A stretch of 64,000 nucleotides of DNA, taken from Datnioides undecimradiatus. Its lineage: Eukaryota; Chordata; Actinopteri; Lobotiformes; Datnioididae. The notes under the pieces are model-generated. The model was not told the origin of the DNA and did not search any database. It was given only the letters and a program-made list of their open reading frames with translations. The position numbers and the translations under genes are program-made. The DNA is taken from the NCBI GenBank assembly GCA_008933995.1, contig WARS01000014.1:3891192-3955191 (forward strand), in the 5' to 3' direction. Positions within the stretch are counted from its first letter, which is position 1. Each line of letters starts with the position of its first letter. Below are positions 14,028-29,468 of this stretch, piece by piece.

Positions 14028-14188
14028 CCTGACCTGCTGGGAACACAGGGTCTTGCTGTATCAGGCCTCTGTGGCAGGGGCAATTAGAAAGGTCCAGACG
14101 GAGCACAAGCTCTCTTCTCATACTGTCCCCATTAGGGAGGGATAGACAGGCAGTGAGGAAAGACAGGAAGAGGACTCACATTAACACA

Positions 14189-14194
<6 letters not shown>

Positions 14195-14241
<47 letters not shown>

Positions 14242-14250
14242 GCACACACA
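14195..14250. repeat. Compound (CT)15(CA)n microsatellite
   Basis: CT repeats pass directly into CA repeats with one CG interruption. It has the same compound structure and order as the longer tract about 170 bases upstream. Confidence 0.95.
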
Positions 14251-17200
14251 GTGGCCGTACAGTAACCTTACGCAGCCCTGTGCTTGCTAAGGTGACTTGG
14301 TGGCCCAGCTCAGTGCACAGAGAAGCACTTACAGTGTGGTGCGTTATAATTAGCCTCTTTTTCAAAGCCTCAGCTGTGTTTTAACCTGCTCAACAGACAT
14401 CTTAGTGAGTGCTCGAGACATGTGTCAAGCCATCGTGCTGGTGTCCCTGAAGTCCACTGTCAAATACTGAAAATAATGGGCTGGAGTTGGATGAAGCAGT
14501 GTCCTGTCTGTGCCAAGATGACGACACAATGATGAATGCTCTAAATGCTCCACAACTTGCCACACAATTAGAAGTGATGAAAATGGATTCGGAGTCACTG
14601 AATGAAGTGTTTATGTGTGTGTGTGTGTGAGTGTGTGTGTGAGAGAGTGTACCACCAGAGTTTTTGCACATGATGGTGCCAAGAACTTGGTGGCCTCTCC
14701 GGCAACATACAGTGTGGTCCAAAAGTGTGGTCTTTTGGTCCCTACTGTATGTACGTCACAGCTGACAGTTTGCGTGCACTGGTGTGTGTGTGTGAGTACC
14801 TGATGGGTGGCAGAGAGCTCATCCTTGACCAGAGACGTGCACAGAGACCAGTGCTCTTTCCAAGCCGCCCTTTGTCTCCACATGAATTATCCATTGGGCC
14901 AAGTGTGGTAATCAAGCTGCTCCGGCAAGCCTTATTACAACGTTGGTCATTTAGCCTATTAGCAATGCTCTTACCTCATTTCTTGGTCAACTCCAATTGC
15001 ATGGAAAACAGAGCAGTCAGCATGGTAAATGGGCTCAGGGATAGCTGGGTGAATTGAGGGCCGTAAAGCGACGGCAGCTGATACAGCATACGCAAGCTTG
15101 TGGCATGATGACCTCATGAAAACTAATATTTAAAGTGGGGACAAAGGAGGACACTGAGTTAGACTGTATATTTACAAACAGGCTTGGCATTAGAGAAATT
15201 GCATAGCTCAAAACACACCAGTTAAGTATCATTTAGAGTTGAAAAGAGTCCTAAGGAAAGATCAGATGAACACACTCTTATGGAACAATGAGTCTGTTCA
15301 GTTTCACCTGTTGTGAATGCAACCTGAAAATGACTTTATGATAAAATGGTGTGTATCCAACAATTCATAATGACTTTGAAGTATTACTGTGGGAGAGTTA
15401 GAAAATTGCTGTGTTATGCTGCCCTCCTCTGGCCACTGTGTGTACTAACACAACAAAAGCACGAGCATACAGAAGACGTGCTGTTCAGCTTAGTTATTTA
15501 CATTCAGAGTGAGACAGGGACCATGGACCAAAAACATTAGGGTCAGAGAAGAGAAGAAGAGATGTATTGCACCAGATTTTCCAACCAGTGAATTTCTTTC
15601 TACAAGCACAAACTCAACAACTACAAAGATGTTCAGAGATCTGTGAAAATTAAGGTTCGTTGGAGAAGATCCCCCCAAAATACCAGCCAGACTCAATATG
15701 GATTTGTCATGGTGCATCTGTGCAATACATCAGTTGTATGATGAAAACTGTGGCTCTTGCAGGATCTTCAAAAGACTGAGAAATTAACACACACAATCTG
15801 TTTTTTCAGGGGAAACCCCTTTGTGAGGGCGATCCACCTCATCATCCCAAAGGGTTTACTTGGTTTACTTATTTCTGTTCAGAGGAACAAGAAGGGGTAT
15901 CAGGAAGAGGCTAAGTGAGGTTGGAGATCATCGTTTATCAGACTGACACCCTGAAAACTTGTCAAGGCTGAATGGGGTACTTTGACACTTACATGCTACT
16001 TCTCTTATTACTTCAAATTTGTACATTTAATTTGTTTCTGGTTCACTGCCTTGTCCGACACACAGGGAAGATCTAATATAATATGCTATCAGGAAAGAAA
16101 TATAGCATCCAGAGGTTTTGAATTCAGGATCCCTTCGCCTCTGCTGCTTCAATGTCTGTCTTTCATCTTCATTTAAGTACAATCACTGTGGTAACCCCAT
16201 TAAAATCCCTGCTTCGTATCCAGTTTACACATGTCAGCAGGGCACAACCTGTCCCTTAAAATCCATTCATCAGCTCATGAGCTACAATACATCAGTATCC
16301 TAACACTGACCTCAAACATCAGCTGTAGACAAAACTAAAGCAGGCACAGAGGAAGAAGCATCCTCCTGTGTCCCCCAGGGGCCCTAGCATCACCTTGAAC
16401 TCAGCAGAAGACTGTGTGAAGCCTTGCCAAGCCTGTGAACATGACCTGGGGAGTGTGTGTGGGGGGTGCGGAGGTGGGTGGGAGGATGGAGCGGTAGATG
16501 AAGGGGATGCTGCTCTCTCCACCACAGTCAAGACAAATGATGCACGGACAGATGGCACTTGACATTGCTGCTATGTCCAGATAGTTTCCAGTTACAGCAA
16601 ACTGACTCTGGATCACACGGTAAATTGTACAGTGTGTTGACCACTGAGCAATCTTTACTACCACAAGACCGCCACCACAATCATTCCCATCATATAAATC
16701 CACATTGTAATAATCAAGAAAGGATATGGACAGTGAATTGAGCCAGAGTTTGAGTATGTTCTTGCAATGGCCACATGGTGGTGGTGTAACTCAAGCGGGT
16801 GTGATGGAGACGACTGAGGGGTCTCAGATTTACCTTATCGGCTAGTAGACCACATCAGTCATGTCTAAACAGGAGTCACTTAATTCTATCTCCACCCCTG
16901 ATGCTAACCTTATGTAAAACATCCAGAGTGGGGACACAGTGTGAGAATGTAGTTACTGCAACCTGGCCTTGACAGGAAGTAAACTGGACAGTACTGAGCA
17001 TAAACTAATACGTGGGCAAGAAGAAAGTATCAAGGGAAATATGAGATATGATGAACTCTTGAAAAGAAAGATGGAAAATCACAGGTGGTGATATGAGTTT
17101 ACAGCACATCAGGATTTAGGTCTGCACGGTTACACTTTAGCTGTGATGTCTGATGTCTGTCCATAACGGTACGATGTACAGTGTTTAATAATTAAGCTAA

Positions 17201-19050
17201 TTTGATGTTAGTATTTATGGCAAATTAATTAACTATGAAGATGCAGCTTGAATGGTGAAGTCTTTGGTGAAGACAGGAGACATTTTATTAATAATTCCTG
17301 TGACAACACTGACTGATATCTGTGGCTTTTTCAGTCATTTAACAGATTCTCTGTAGAAATATATGTATGTCTCATCAGAAAATTCATTTGAAAAAACAAT
17401 CCACATTTTGAAATTAACTTAATTTTAAAACTGAAATATCTTTGGACAAGGTTATATTTTCTTTTCTTTTTTTTTTAATCATTGCTGCCTTTCAACATAG
17501 CTCCCATTTGAACTTCCTTGGCACTGCAGTAACTCCTAAATATGTGACTAAATTTGTTGAATTTCGAGTTTCTCCACATAATTTTCTCCTTTTTTGTGGT
17601 GTTATAAATTGTTCTTGCAGTTGTTTTAGGATTTGTGTTGTACTTATTCTATATGTATGTCACTTCAGGTAAAAGCATCTGCCAAAAGACATTGTAGAAA
17701 TGTAGAATTGTAGGATACTTCCTTGTATGTCCTTGAACTACAAAAATAAGACAAATGTGTCTGATATTATTTTTAAAACAGAATGCAATTGTATTGTCCA
17801 TTAAAGAGGAGAACTGCTTTTTAAAGACTTTCTGAAGTATTCTTCTTTAGTTCTATTGACTCAGGAGAACACAGTCATCGGCCTCTTGATGTATCCAAAA
17901 CAACAGAGCTCATCACTGTTTCCACTTGCTGCCAGTGAAGTTCGGTGTTTTCACTGATTTCAACATCCCAGGTCTTGTAACTCTGTAAAAGCCAGAGTGA
18001 GTTGTAAGATCTTCAAACAGCCACTTCTGGCTGTCCTGGATTCCAGCTTCTTCTTTTTCTCCAGCCTGGAGAGTTTGGAGGAGCCTGTCTGGTCAGGCCA
18101 GTTCACCGTGCGTCCTTGTTTAAAATCAATTCTTCAAACTGTTCTCTGTTTGTTATTGTGTTTTATAAATTTCACGTCATTCTAACGGATTCTACATATT
18201 CTTATTGCCTTATGCATTAACATATTTTTGCATTTTTATGCCTGGGTGTGTACATTCATGCACACTGATCTTTGCTGGTGCACTTAAATACTGGAGACAC
18301 GTTTGCATTTAAGTATTTATAAATGGGTTTATACACAAATACTTGTGTATGTGTTGGGTATGTATAAACTGATATATATTTATGTATGAGACTTTTCATA
18401 TTCTTTGCTACACGTATACTTTTGTAAAGCTTTTGATTCGTGTTTTTTTTTATTTTATAGTTGGATTGGGTTACCATTTTAAAACTTCTCAACAATGTAT
18501 TTGACGTTGAAAGTAATGATATCATGCAGCATTTTAAGGCACTTGTCATTAAAACATTTCACTAGACTTTTTCATTTACTTTTCATCATTCATTTTTTTA
18601 CTGCATCCCTAGAGATAAAGTTTATTACTTTGCAATTTAAGATTAAGTACAGATTAAGAACATGAGGTCAAACAGTTGAAGCAAGCCTCCAGTGAATGAT
18701 GTGTTTAAAAGTATTGCCAGCTGAAGTGTCTAAAACTTTAACATAAAGTTTATATAAAGTAATAAAACATCTGTAATTCAATATAAGGTCATTCTTCAGA
18801 GTGTGCAGTTTATATTAATACTTGCAGCTTTTGCAAATACAAAGTAAATGTTATACATTTGCCTACTCTGTCCCCCACTGCAATGCACTGATATGCTGAA
18901 CTGGTAATGAGGTAATGGGGCTAAACAGCTTGTGTGGAGAAAGTGTAAAATGTTCACTATGTCATTCTTCACCGGATTAGATCCTAATGAGCCTGTTGGA
19001 TGCTAGTTAGTCTAATCACTAAACTGTTAATGGATCTAAATCACCAAGAG
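14251..19050. other. Gene-poor intergenic DNA
   Basis: No supported exons. Contains short GT runs (about 14,613-14,640) and AT-rich stretches (17,150-18,960). A fragment near 17,666-17,712 (taaaagcatctgcc...) resembles the tail of a common dispersed fish repeat. Confidence 0.55.
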
Positions 19051-20262
19051 GCATGGAGGACAGAAAAGGGGCCAATTTAAAGAAACGCGGTGCGCCACCA
19101 GGAACATTCAGACAAGAGACAAAAATTTTAATTTGGGTCCGTTTTTCTCTCTCACACACATGTACGCGCACACGTTCACGCTCTCACGCATATGGGCCTA
19201 TACACGGAGAGGCTCCCGACACGCTACACTCAAAATACCCACGCGTTCGTGCAGCGGAAGTTTTTAAGCAACCTTATCTACAGCTTTATCTGAGTTGGAG
19301 ATGTGCTGCAGAAAGACGGGTCAAAGGGGACCGCGGTCTGCTGCAGGACGGAGCATTAGGGATATGAAACACATGCCAGACCTGTCATGTTCAATTTACA
19401 GTGAACTCAATAGTTTGCTATCTGGCCGAACTGAGGACGTGTGTAATTTGGTGGATGATTCATCAGGATCAGGATAAATCTTTTGAATTCTGAATTTCTT
19501 TTTGCAATTAATGACAAAAGAAAACAGGCAAACATTACGCTCAACCCGCGCCATGCAGGCCAGTGAGAATCAATCATGATGAAAACATTTTCCCATGTCT
19601 TCTCCCCACAACCCCACCTCCCCGCCCGCGTTTACTTTATTTCGCCAATTATTACAGCAAGAGCCGGGCCAGTGTTGACTCTCACTGCGCCTGAGAAAGA
19701 TTTCACGGCCATTCATCAGCTCGCGAGGCGCACAAATAGTCTTTAAAACTATAAACACCATCGCCAGGTCGGAGACAGGGGGACCCATTTACCCCGTGGC
19801 TGTGCTAAACGCTGAAGATAAAACAAACGATAATACTGTCTGTCTCCTGTGACCGTCTCCACAGGCATTAATAGCAGGTTTAGTGCCAACCGTGCGGGGG
19901 AAACACATGCCGTTTATGCGTCATTACGCACAGTTGTTTCAGTTTTACTGCTGTCCGGCGACATGATTTGTACTTTGTTATTGTTAATCTATAAATGACT
20001 GACCGTATACTTAATTGACCCTATATCATTTGCCTAAAGAAGGCAAACCTGGGACTGACAAGAGTGTAACTTTCGGTTGATTGCTAGTTTTGGATTTGCA
20101 CAGAAAGTGGGTAAAATGCATAATCACAGCTTAAAAGCAAAACGATCTCTCCGTTTTAACGGCTAAAACTTGGGTGTCACATTTGACACGTCTTTAGGGT
20201 AACCTGGCCTGCAGCGTGGGTGGGAGAGTATGTATGTGTGTGAGCAGGTTTGTTGTCATCTG

Positions 20263-20479
20263 TTATCACGTCCTGATAAGGCAGACAGTGGCTCCAGAAT
20301 CTCTTGGAGGCAGACAGCAGAGTGTGTCGCTGCTGGTTTCAGGTTCCGTGTTCAGGGACGCAACCTGCTGTCTGCTCCTCTCTGTCCTGACGCTTGTCTG
20401 CTCCGTTTCCCGTCGAATGAAGGACTGGGCCGACGCCCCAAACACGTGCACGCGCACAATCAGGCTTATCAGACACATT
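20263..20479 (+). promoter_or_regulatory. Candidate GATA/SMAD-type element upstream of nkx2.5
   Basis: Two inverted GATA-type hexamers, TTATCA (20,263-20,268) and TGATAA (20,274-20,279), sit five bases apart. A third TTATCA lies at 20,466-20,471. CAGAC, the SMAD core motif, occurs at about 20,282 and directly follows the third site. Cardiac enhancers of mouse Nkx2-5 are known to use GATA and SMAD sites. That this stretch, about 0.7-0.9 kb before the nkx2.5 start codon, does so is inference from short motifs. Confidence 0.3.
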
Positions 20480-20930
20480 AATGCCTCTCTATAACATAAA
20501 TAAACGCACGTCTGGCCTCCTTGCTGATTATTATAGACTTTTGATTTACACGAAGTTAGATAAATGATTCCTCTCGGTACTTGAGGATGTGTGTAAACAT
20601 CCGTCCAAACGCTGCTCTCGTAGAAATAACTGGAAAGGCGTTTGCATTGTGCGCAACGGCTGTCTGATATACTGAGAACTTAATAACTCAATGCTTCTAA
20701 AGAAAGGCAGCAGAAATGTTTTCATTAGGATCAATTAGGAAAACGTCAGAGCTCTGGCTTTGGAAAGAGAACAATAACCTCTGGGCCGGGTTAGGTTGGG
20801 TATATCTGCAGTGGCTGGACACACGTATAGGCCTGTGAGCAACATCAGCCTTAGTATGTACCAGACATCACTTTACGTCATGAAATGGGAGTACCAGTGT
20901 GGCTCCATACGAGAGGGTCCCGCCGCTGAC

Positions 20931-20953
20931 TCCCTCCCTCCCTCCCTCCCTCC
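20931..20953. repeat. (TCCC)n tract upstream of nkx2.5
   Basis: Nearly six TCCC units lie about 210 bases upstream of the nkx2.5 ATG. This is a promoter-proximal homopyrimidine tract. No clear TATA box was seen between it and the ATG. Confidence 0.85.
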
Positions 20954-21160
20954 ATGCGTCACCGGGACGAGAGGGAGGCCAAGAAAAAAGTTTGGAGACA
21001 GGGTTGACATTCAAAATGCACACTTCACTCAAGATCAGGCTGCTATACCAAACTAATACTTAAATCCAGTAAATATTGCCAGGAAGGAGAGAGAGTTTGT
21101 TGACTTCTTTTTGTTGCCTCCATATGACAGATTAATTGGTTACCTTTGGAGTTGTTGGCA

Positions 21161-22739
<1,579 letters not shown>

Positions 22740-22985
22740 ACTCAATATCAAACAGGCGTGTTACATACTCAGCTTAACAGGGTTTGTTTTCTGACTGCAT
22801 GTGTGTCAAGACTTTGTGGAGTCTGTGTAACTTCTCTGATATTTATGAACTGACTTTCGGTAGTTTTTCGGTTTTGTTTTTCCGCACCATGTTTTTTGTT
22901 TTGGGTTTTTTTTTGGTCTGAATAGCGGACATTTTTTTATTTATTTTTGTGACGTTAGTGCACAGGCATGTAATTTAAAACAAAT

Positions 22986-22991
22986 AATAAA
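22986..22991 (+). terminator. nkx2.5: nkx2.5 polyadenylation signal
   Basis: AATAAA about 247 bases after the nkx2.5 stop codon, in a T-rich then AT-rich 3'UTR. A longer 3'UTR using a later signal is possible. Confidence 0.55.
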
Positions 22992-25690
22992 TTGCAAAAG
23001 TTCTTCAAATGACATTTTAAACTTCAAATTTGTCCAACCATTTTATATTGTTATTTGATTTATTAATTTTATACCGCAAAATTGATCTTTTTACCAGACA
23101 GTGGGCGACTATTATTAATAACTATTCCAATTATTAAAAGTAATACTGTATTATTGTTACTATTAAAATAACACTTTATTATTATTATTATTATTATTCA
23201 CATATTGTGTATATGTTAATATTTGTGACTTGCAACTAGTTAATTTTAAATGATTAAAGCTGTTTGGCTCTGAGTATCAATCCATAAGTCATTCAAAAAT
23301 ACATTCAGAAAGACAACATTACATAAATATTAAGTCTACAGCAAATATATATGATATTATATAAGCCACTGGATCACATGAAGGTTGAACTGGTCATAAA
23401 GTAGATCAGCATAAAGGATCCAAACATCTCTGCGGCTCTCATATGGTTTGTGTCTGGTTAAAATGTTCAAGTGGCTATTAGGAAGCTTCCTTCAATACGC
23501 TTAAACAAGGTTAAAGGTTGCTAAAAGTTTACACATTTTACGACCCGCTGTCAGCGACATGTTAACTCCACACACGCGTTTAAAGTTGCTGGGACAGACG
23601 TGACTGCGCCTCATGACCTTGATCCGTGTTTCTAAAATCAGGTTGTGCTGATTTAATTATAAAATGCAGTTTTTCATTGTACAGAACTACAAACACCTAC
23701 ATTCTCATGAATTGTATTGTGTGTACAAGACTTCAGCCATAGCCATTCTGAAAGTTATTTCTTTTCTGTAAATACGAGAACAGATTCAGGATGTTACCTG
23801 GTTCAAGATATTTAACGATTTTTGGACAGTATGTTTGTTTATTAAAGACTCCCCTTTTCAAACTCTGGCTAAGTCATTATTGTGTTTTATTAGAGAATCT
23901 GAACTAAAAATATTAACTGGACTGGCAGTGAAAATGCACAGATAATGTATATAACAATCAGGCACCAGGCTGAACTCAACTGCAGGAGTAAATACATGAA
24001 TGCAGAGTTGTAGAGTCTCGGTCTGATTGCTGTTTTTACGCCAACAGGTCCCCGAGACCTCAGTCCACTTGTCCAGACACAAAGTCAAACACTTGATTGA
24101 CACTATCACAGTGCTAAATGCAAGAATAGTCCAATTTGCTTGACAGAGAGCTGGAGTCCTTGTCTAAGTGTGCAGTTATATGAACAGGCTAGGAACTGGC
24201 TCTGCCCAACTGCAACCACTTTACATGAGTAAGAGATGCTTAGGCATCTCTCAGGTCTCTCCACACGTGCTCTGTTGTCTTCTGTCTGATTCAAACAATG
24301 CACTCTCACAAATGCACATTTGAGAAACATGTCAAACATCAAGCCAGATGCCCTTGTATTTATTAATAATCGATACTGACATTTAACATTGACATATCTT
24401 AAACAGAATGGGAACGCCGAGCAATTGCAGAAAGGGTAGCAAGGTCATGTAGCTCCTCTGGCCACCCTCTCCTCCGAGGTGTTGAAAAGGCAACGTCAGA
24501 TAACAGCGCCACACAAGCCTAAAAATATCCCCCCCTCACCCTCCACCCACACTGGAAAGGGAGAGGGAAACGGGTCGGAATAATCTGCTTTTCCGGGTCT
24601 TATCTGAAGAAAGGCAGGGATGCATGCTGCTCTATCTCTGCCAGTGTGATCGCTGCCACTGCTTTCTGAGCTTTTCTGCTCCGCTGCAGACCAGAGCCGA
24701 GACAACGTGGGCACAGATGGAGGGAAGTGTGCACACTGCGTCTGCAGTTGGGCTTGAACTGTGTCAGAGTAATAATTAATCTTGAGATTCTTTTTACCCC
24801 TTAGAGCATTAAGTCATTACAAAACTGTAATAAGTTATACCTTGCAGAAATTACACAGTACATTGTTATAAATAAAAATTACATCATGATATCAGGTCAT
24901 GGTTAAAAAACACCAGTTAGTGAGGACTATAAGGAGTCAACCTTTCAGTTCCACTGACATATTTGCTTCACAAGTCCTAAAACTGTTGTGACAATATCCA
25001 TATTAGTAATTAATAGCATCGTATGCTACTAAAACAATGTTTTAATGGTATGTGTGCCCATAAAGGCTTGTTGAACTAGGTGTTGAGAAGTGCGCTTGTT
25101 TTGGGATTATCAGATCTGACTGAAACTCTCTTTACATTATTTTGCTTTTCCTACATTTGTTTACCTCCAAAAACTCATAGCAATGTCTGAAGCAAAGTAA
25201 GAGACACAAATTTACGTGCTTGATTTAAGAAATCATACTGGCTATCCTCCACAGGAATGCAAAAAAGAAAAGAACAACACAGGTCGTCCATCTCCTCCTC
25301 CCAACTGATTTCATTAAAAGCAATGCACGGCATTTCCTTCACACTCCCCAACTAAAGATGGACGTCTGACACACTTTGTGCCACCCACACGTTCATCTTT
25401 TTTTTTTTTTTTTTTTGAAAAAAGAAAAAATCCCTTTTTATAATGAACCAAACTCTTTTCAATAGATTAAATGCTGCATGAAACTCTAGGTATGCCAGTT
25501 TATCTTTCTCTTTGTGGACAATATTTCACCCTTAGCAGTGTCACAGTTCAGCAGAGTGAGCTGTCCACATTCCACTGAGCAGACACTCGTGTGTAGTGTG
25601 TGTAACATGACCCGCAGCATTCAGAATTGTTTAAATCATTTGCGCTAACCACGGAAAGCACTGTATGTGGTAATGGGAGAGCTACCTGGT
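22992..25690. other. Convergent intergenic region nkx2.5 / bnip1
   Basis: AT-rich DNA between two genes that point at each other. It holds a short ATT repeat at about 23,177-23,199, a 19-T run at 25,398-25,416 and presumably both 3'UTRs. The open frames have no recognisable product. The bnip1 3' end could not be placed, because no canonical AATAAA on the minus strand was found close after its stop. Confidence 0.5.
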
Positions 25691-28468
25691 CTACAGGAAG
25701 GGGAACAGTCTCTTCTTGAGGATGTAGAGAACTGTGGCGAGGAATAGGGCAAGTGCCAGGAAGATGAGCAGTTTATCAGTGAGCTCTCTGCGGTTGTACT
25801 TGGTGATGAGTTTCCTCCCGAGCTGGATGGTCCCCGTCATGGTCTTAAATTCATCATTGGTCTCTTGGATGGTCCTCGAGGACGTTGCTTCAAACAGAAG
25901 AGAAGACACTATCAGTATCTGGTGTATGACTATAGTGTAAAAAAGATTAGGATTAGAAATGAGAAATCAGGATTTTTAAAAACAGGAAGCATAATCTCTC
26001 TCATTCAGATGCGTTTCTTTCATTAACCTAGTGACGTCATGGTCTCCTCGCTCTGCTGAACCTGCTGCGCCATCATCCGGCTGATGCTCATAAGATTCTC
26101 TGTAATGTCACTTGTTGTCTGAGCCAGGCCCTCTTTGGTCATCTTCCTAAGAAAGCCATACAAAACCAACAGATGATAGTAATGCCCTGGTGCCAACTAA
26201 CGTATGCCATTACAGATCTATGAATGACCCATATAATCACAATGTATTTTCCCTAATTACAGCACTGAGAAGATTTAGTTCAATGTTTTGCATAAAGCCA
26301 ATCTCTGTCTCTTTTGTTTATCTAATCACGATTGAGACTGTTTCTTGAAGAAGTAGAATACATTGCCAGCTCACCTCTGCCTCACAGCACTGTCTGCTCC
26401 ATTAAGAAGTGCCTGCTTTTCCATGTTGTCTATGGACAGTTTGCTGGCCAGGTTGGCTTTCCTCCAAACTGTCTGGTTACTGCAAAAACAGCCGTAAAGA
26501 AACTGAAATCATAAAGTACACACCTGCAGGTTTAGGCAGACGTTTTCACATGCTGCTCTGCCACGCATGAGGACAGTTCATATTTACAGAATTTAGGGGA
26601 TGATAAAGTATTAAATATTAACCTCAGCATCTGTTTTCTGTGTCCCTCCACCTGAGTGATAATAGCTTGCTTGTCTGACTCTCTGTCCTGCTCCAAAGCC
26701 ATCTGCTCTAAATCCTGCAAACATAAGAAACAAAATGACTGAAATGTTTTCTGCATCATTATTTGTCCTAACACAAAAAGCAGTTTGTCGATGCACAACC
26801 TATAATGCCACTTTTGCAGAGATATTAACAAACATTTCTGCAAACTTTTTTTTTTACCTGAATCCTTAATCTGAGATTGTGGAAACTCTTTTTCACTTCT
26901 GCGTTCAGCTCTGTCAGCTTGCTTTGAGGGCCCGTGCACTCATTAATATCCTGGTAAGACAACAAAGCAAGAATGAGATAGATACATGCCTCATACATCA
27001 CTGTCAGATGATGTCACTGGTTTCAACATGTGGTTCTTACTGGCGACACGCTGCTGGGTGGTAGGTGTTCTGACCCATTTAACAGCAGTTCTCTTTGGAT
27101 GAACTACCGACAGAGCTAATTGTAAGTAAGAGGTGCATCATTCTGTCTAGTGGGATAAATCTGTCAACATGGGATACCAATTTGCAAAAGAAATAAAATA
27201 AAAACACAACTCTAGGCTCACAATGACTCCTTTCATTGGGATTAATCTGTTTAATATTATTGATAATAATCAATTTCTATAATAATTATCTTATTGTAAT
27301 AGTGAGAAAAGCAGGTCACAATTTTCCAGTCAAAAACAGGCCTGTTCCGACGTGGTCCCTGTTTTTCTGATTTACAGATAAAAACACTTTACATTTTGAT
27401 TGTCAAATGATCTGAGAACAGAAAACAGGGAAGTGAAATCAAGCTACCACTACAATAATGTTTGCACACAAATATGTACTCCTCTAAATTTATGGGAGAT
27501 CCCTCATTGACAGACAAGCTTTTTTGAGGAACTTGACATCTGAACAATCATTAAAAGGGTACAAAGAACAATTGGAAAACTACGACAGGACAGCAGGAGT
27601 AGAGCAAGCAAGTAGTAGAATTACAAGGCCCCAGGTTCAAACAGCTACACATTTGAGGGCTGTAAGGTCTTAAAGGTCACATTTCACCTCTTCGACTTGA
27701 GTTATTTCATTATAACTACAGTGCTTCTGCTAATAAACGAACATCTGTTACACCCCAGCTCTTGCCACATGAGTTTAAATAATGCTTTCTAAGCCTCACT
27801 CCCAGGTTAACTGTATTTTGGGTTCAGGACGAAGTAAAAGCAGCGATCATTCCCATATTACATCAACTCCACAAACTTTTAATACAAATAACACAAATTA
27901 GTTCCACAAAGGCTTAGCTGTTCATGTTCTTTAACCAGACTGGTTATATTATAACAGTAATTTGCAATTAGCTTGACAGTGTAATAAATAGTCAAATATA
28001 GAAAACGGTTATGCATTGGGGAACCAGTTTCAATGACATATCTTCCTAAATGTGCTAACTGTCCCTGTTATTCTAGTCACGTAATGACACTGTTAGTCCA
28101 GGTTTCGGTCTTTTTCACTTAATACAGTCAGTTTAACACGGTCTCAATGGTTCTTCTGACTAACAGAGATACGTTAGAGTACTGTGTCTCCACTGGTGCC
28201 AGCTCATCCCGAGACAGCGGCTCCAACTGTCGGAACACCGGCTGACTAACATCACAGCACAAGCTCGGTGAGACCGAAGTTAGCTTAAATGCTATCCGTC
28301 AAAAACACGAGTCTCGACAATGACAAGCTCAAACGCCAGCGCGTCGTAGCGTAGCACTGTGTAAGCTTACCAATAAAATATTCGCACCTGGATGAGAGCT
28401 TTGATTTCCAAGTCATATTTGAGTATTTCTTGTTCACATATTCGGACGTGGACATCTGCGGACGCCAT
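25691..28468 (-). CDS. bnip1: BNIP1 / Sec20, ER Qb-SNARE (vesicle transport protein SEC20)
   Basis: An ER-anchored SNARE acting with syntaxin-18 and USE1 in Golgi-to-ER retrograde fusion; it also carries a BH3-like motif. Six exons, in transcription order: 28,388-28,468; 26,858-26,950; 26,623-26,714; 26,375-26,479; 26,028-26,146; 25,691-25,887, all with GT-AG borders and compatible phases. The product is 228 aa, the same length as human. It starts MASADVHVRICEQEI. The exon-4 segment ALLNGADSAVRQR corresponds to the human BH3-like region, with G-A-D where human has G-G-D. The Sec20 domain runs through QTTSDITENLMSISRMM to GTIQLGRKLITKYNRRE. It ends in a single tail-anchor helix (LLIFLALALFLATVLYIL) and KKRLFPFL. 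It is convergent with nkx2.5, as in human. Confidence 0.96.
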
Positions 28469-28903
28469 GTTGCCAACGTAGTCGACTCGGCTAGAGCTAC
28501 GGCAAGCAGGAGGCCTCATTTGCGCTTCAACCGTCGACCTCAGCCACACAAACAAATCGTTATATTTTATGGAGTTAAAAAAAATAAAACATTACAATAC
28601 AATGATTATGAATAATTCACCGTAAGTAAAGTTAAGGGAATATAATAAATAGTAAATTGGAAACAAAAGATTTTGTCCAAGACGCACTTAAAATATTATT
28701 TAACTTAAAAAGTCTTTATGATATGTATGGTAAAGTAATTAGTATTATTCAAGTAAAAAGCATAAATAAAATGAAATTAAATCTACAATAAACATTATTT
28801 ACTGGAAACAAATAAAGCTGTTAAATTGGTTTACATGAAGAGGAACATGAAAATTACGTAAAACAAAATACAAAAGCTTTGGTCCCATTGAGATGATTAT
28901 TAG

Positions 28904-28909
28904 TTTATT
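28904..28909 (-). terminator. atp6v0e1: atp6v0e1 polyadenylation signal
   Basis: TTTATT on the plus strand reads AATAAA on the minus strand. It lies about 370 bases into the presumed last, non-coding exon of atp6v0e1 (upper border 29,277). This leaves only about 0.4 kb to the bnip1 start codon. Confidence 0.5.
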
Positions 28910-29468
28910 ACTCAACAACTATCAAATGGATTTACGGCCATCACTAATATTAACAGACAAAAAGACATCACATCAAACATCCTGCATATCAACTTAAGGC
29001 AAGGTCATTCATATTAACAATAATAATTAACACAATATACACAATATATAAACCAAACAACACCAAATGATGGTGCTTTAATTTAAGTAAAGCACATTCA
29101 GTAAGATCTCTCAGAGGTCCTTTGGAAATCAATTTTGTACAAGGCACCAGCACTGAGTATCATTCAATAATCACACAGGGCTCTGAGTTTAAGGAAATTC
29201 ACAGAGAATGATCTCTGCTCACTCGGATGGAGTAAGTAGCAAACATCCATTAATATGCAGCCGTCTCGGGTCCTCCTCTGTTGAGAGAAATTGCAATAAA
29301 CACAGTTTTAGAGAAAACAAAGCCAAACAATAAAGTACATTATATGTAGTCCAGTAAAGTTTCAACAATCTGCATAAAAGTAAGTAGGCAGGTCAAATGT
29401 AAGCTTAATACTTTACGCTGTTAGATGAAGAGATGTACCTGCATGATCAGGAGTCCTGTAGGGACAAA

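Noticed and set aside
21146..21160. Upstream extension of nkx2.5 (MELLA-) before the canonical Met
   Set aside because: The codon at 21,146 is TTG, not ATG. The first in-frame ATG is 21,161, which gives the conserved MFPSP start.
28555..28904. crebrf remnant between bnip1 and atp6v0e1
   Set aside because: The gap is about 0.4 kb of AT-rich DNA with no coding similarity visible. It is too short even for a decayed multi-exon gene.
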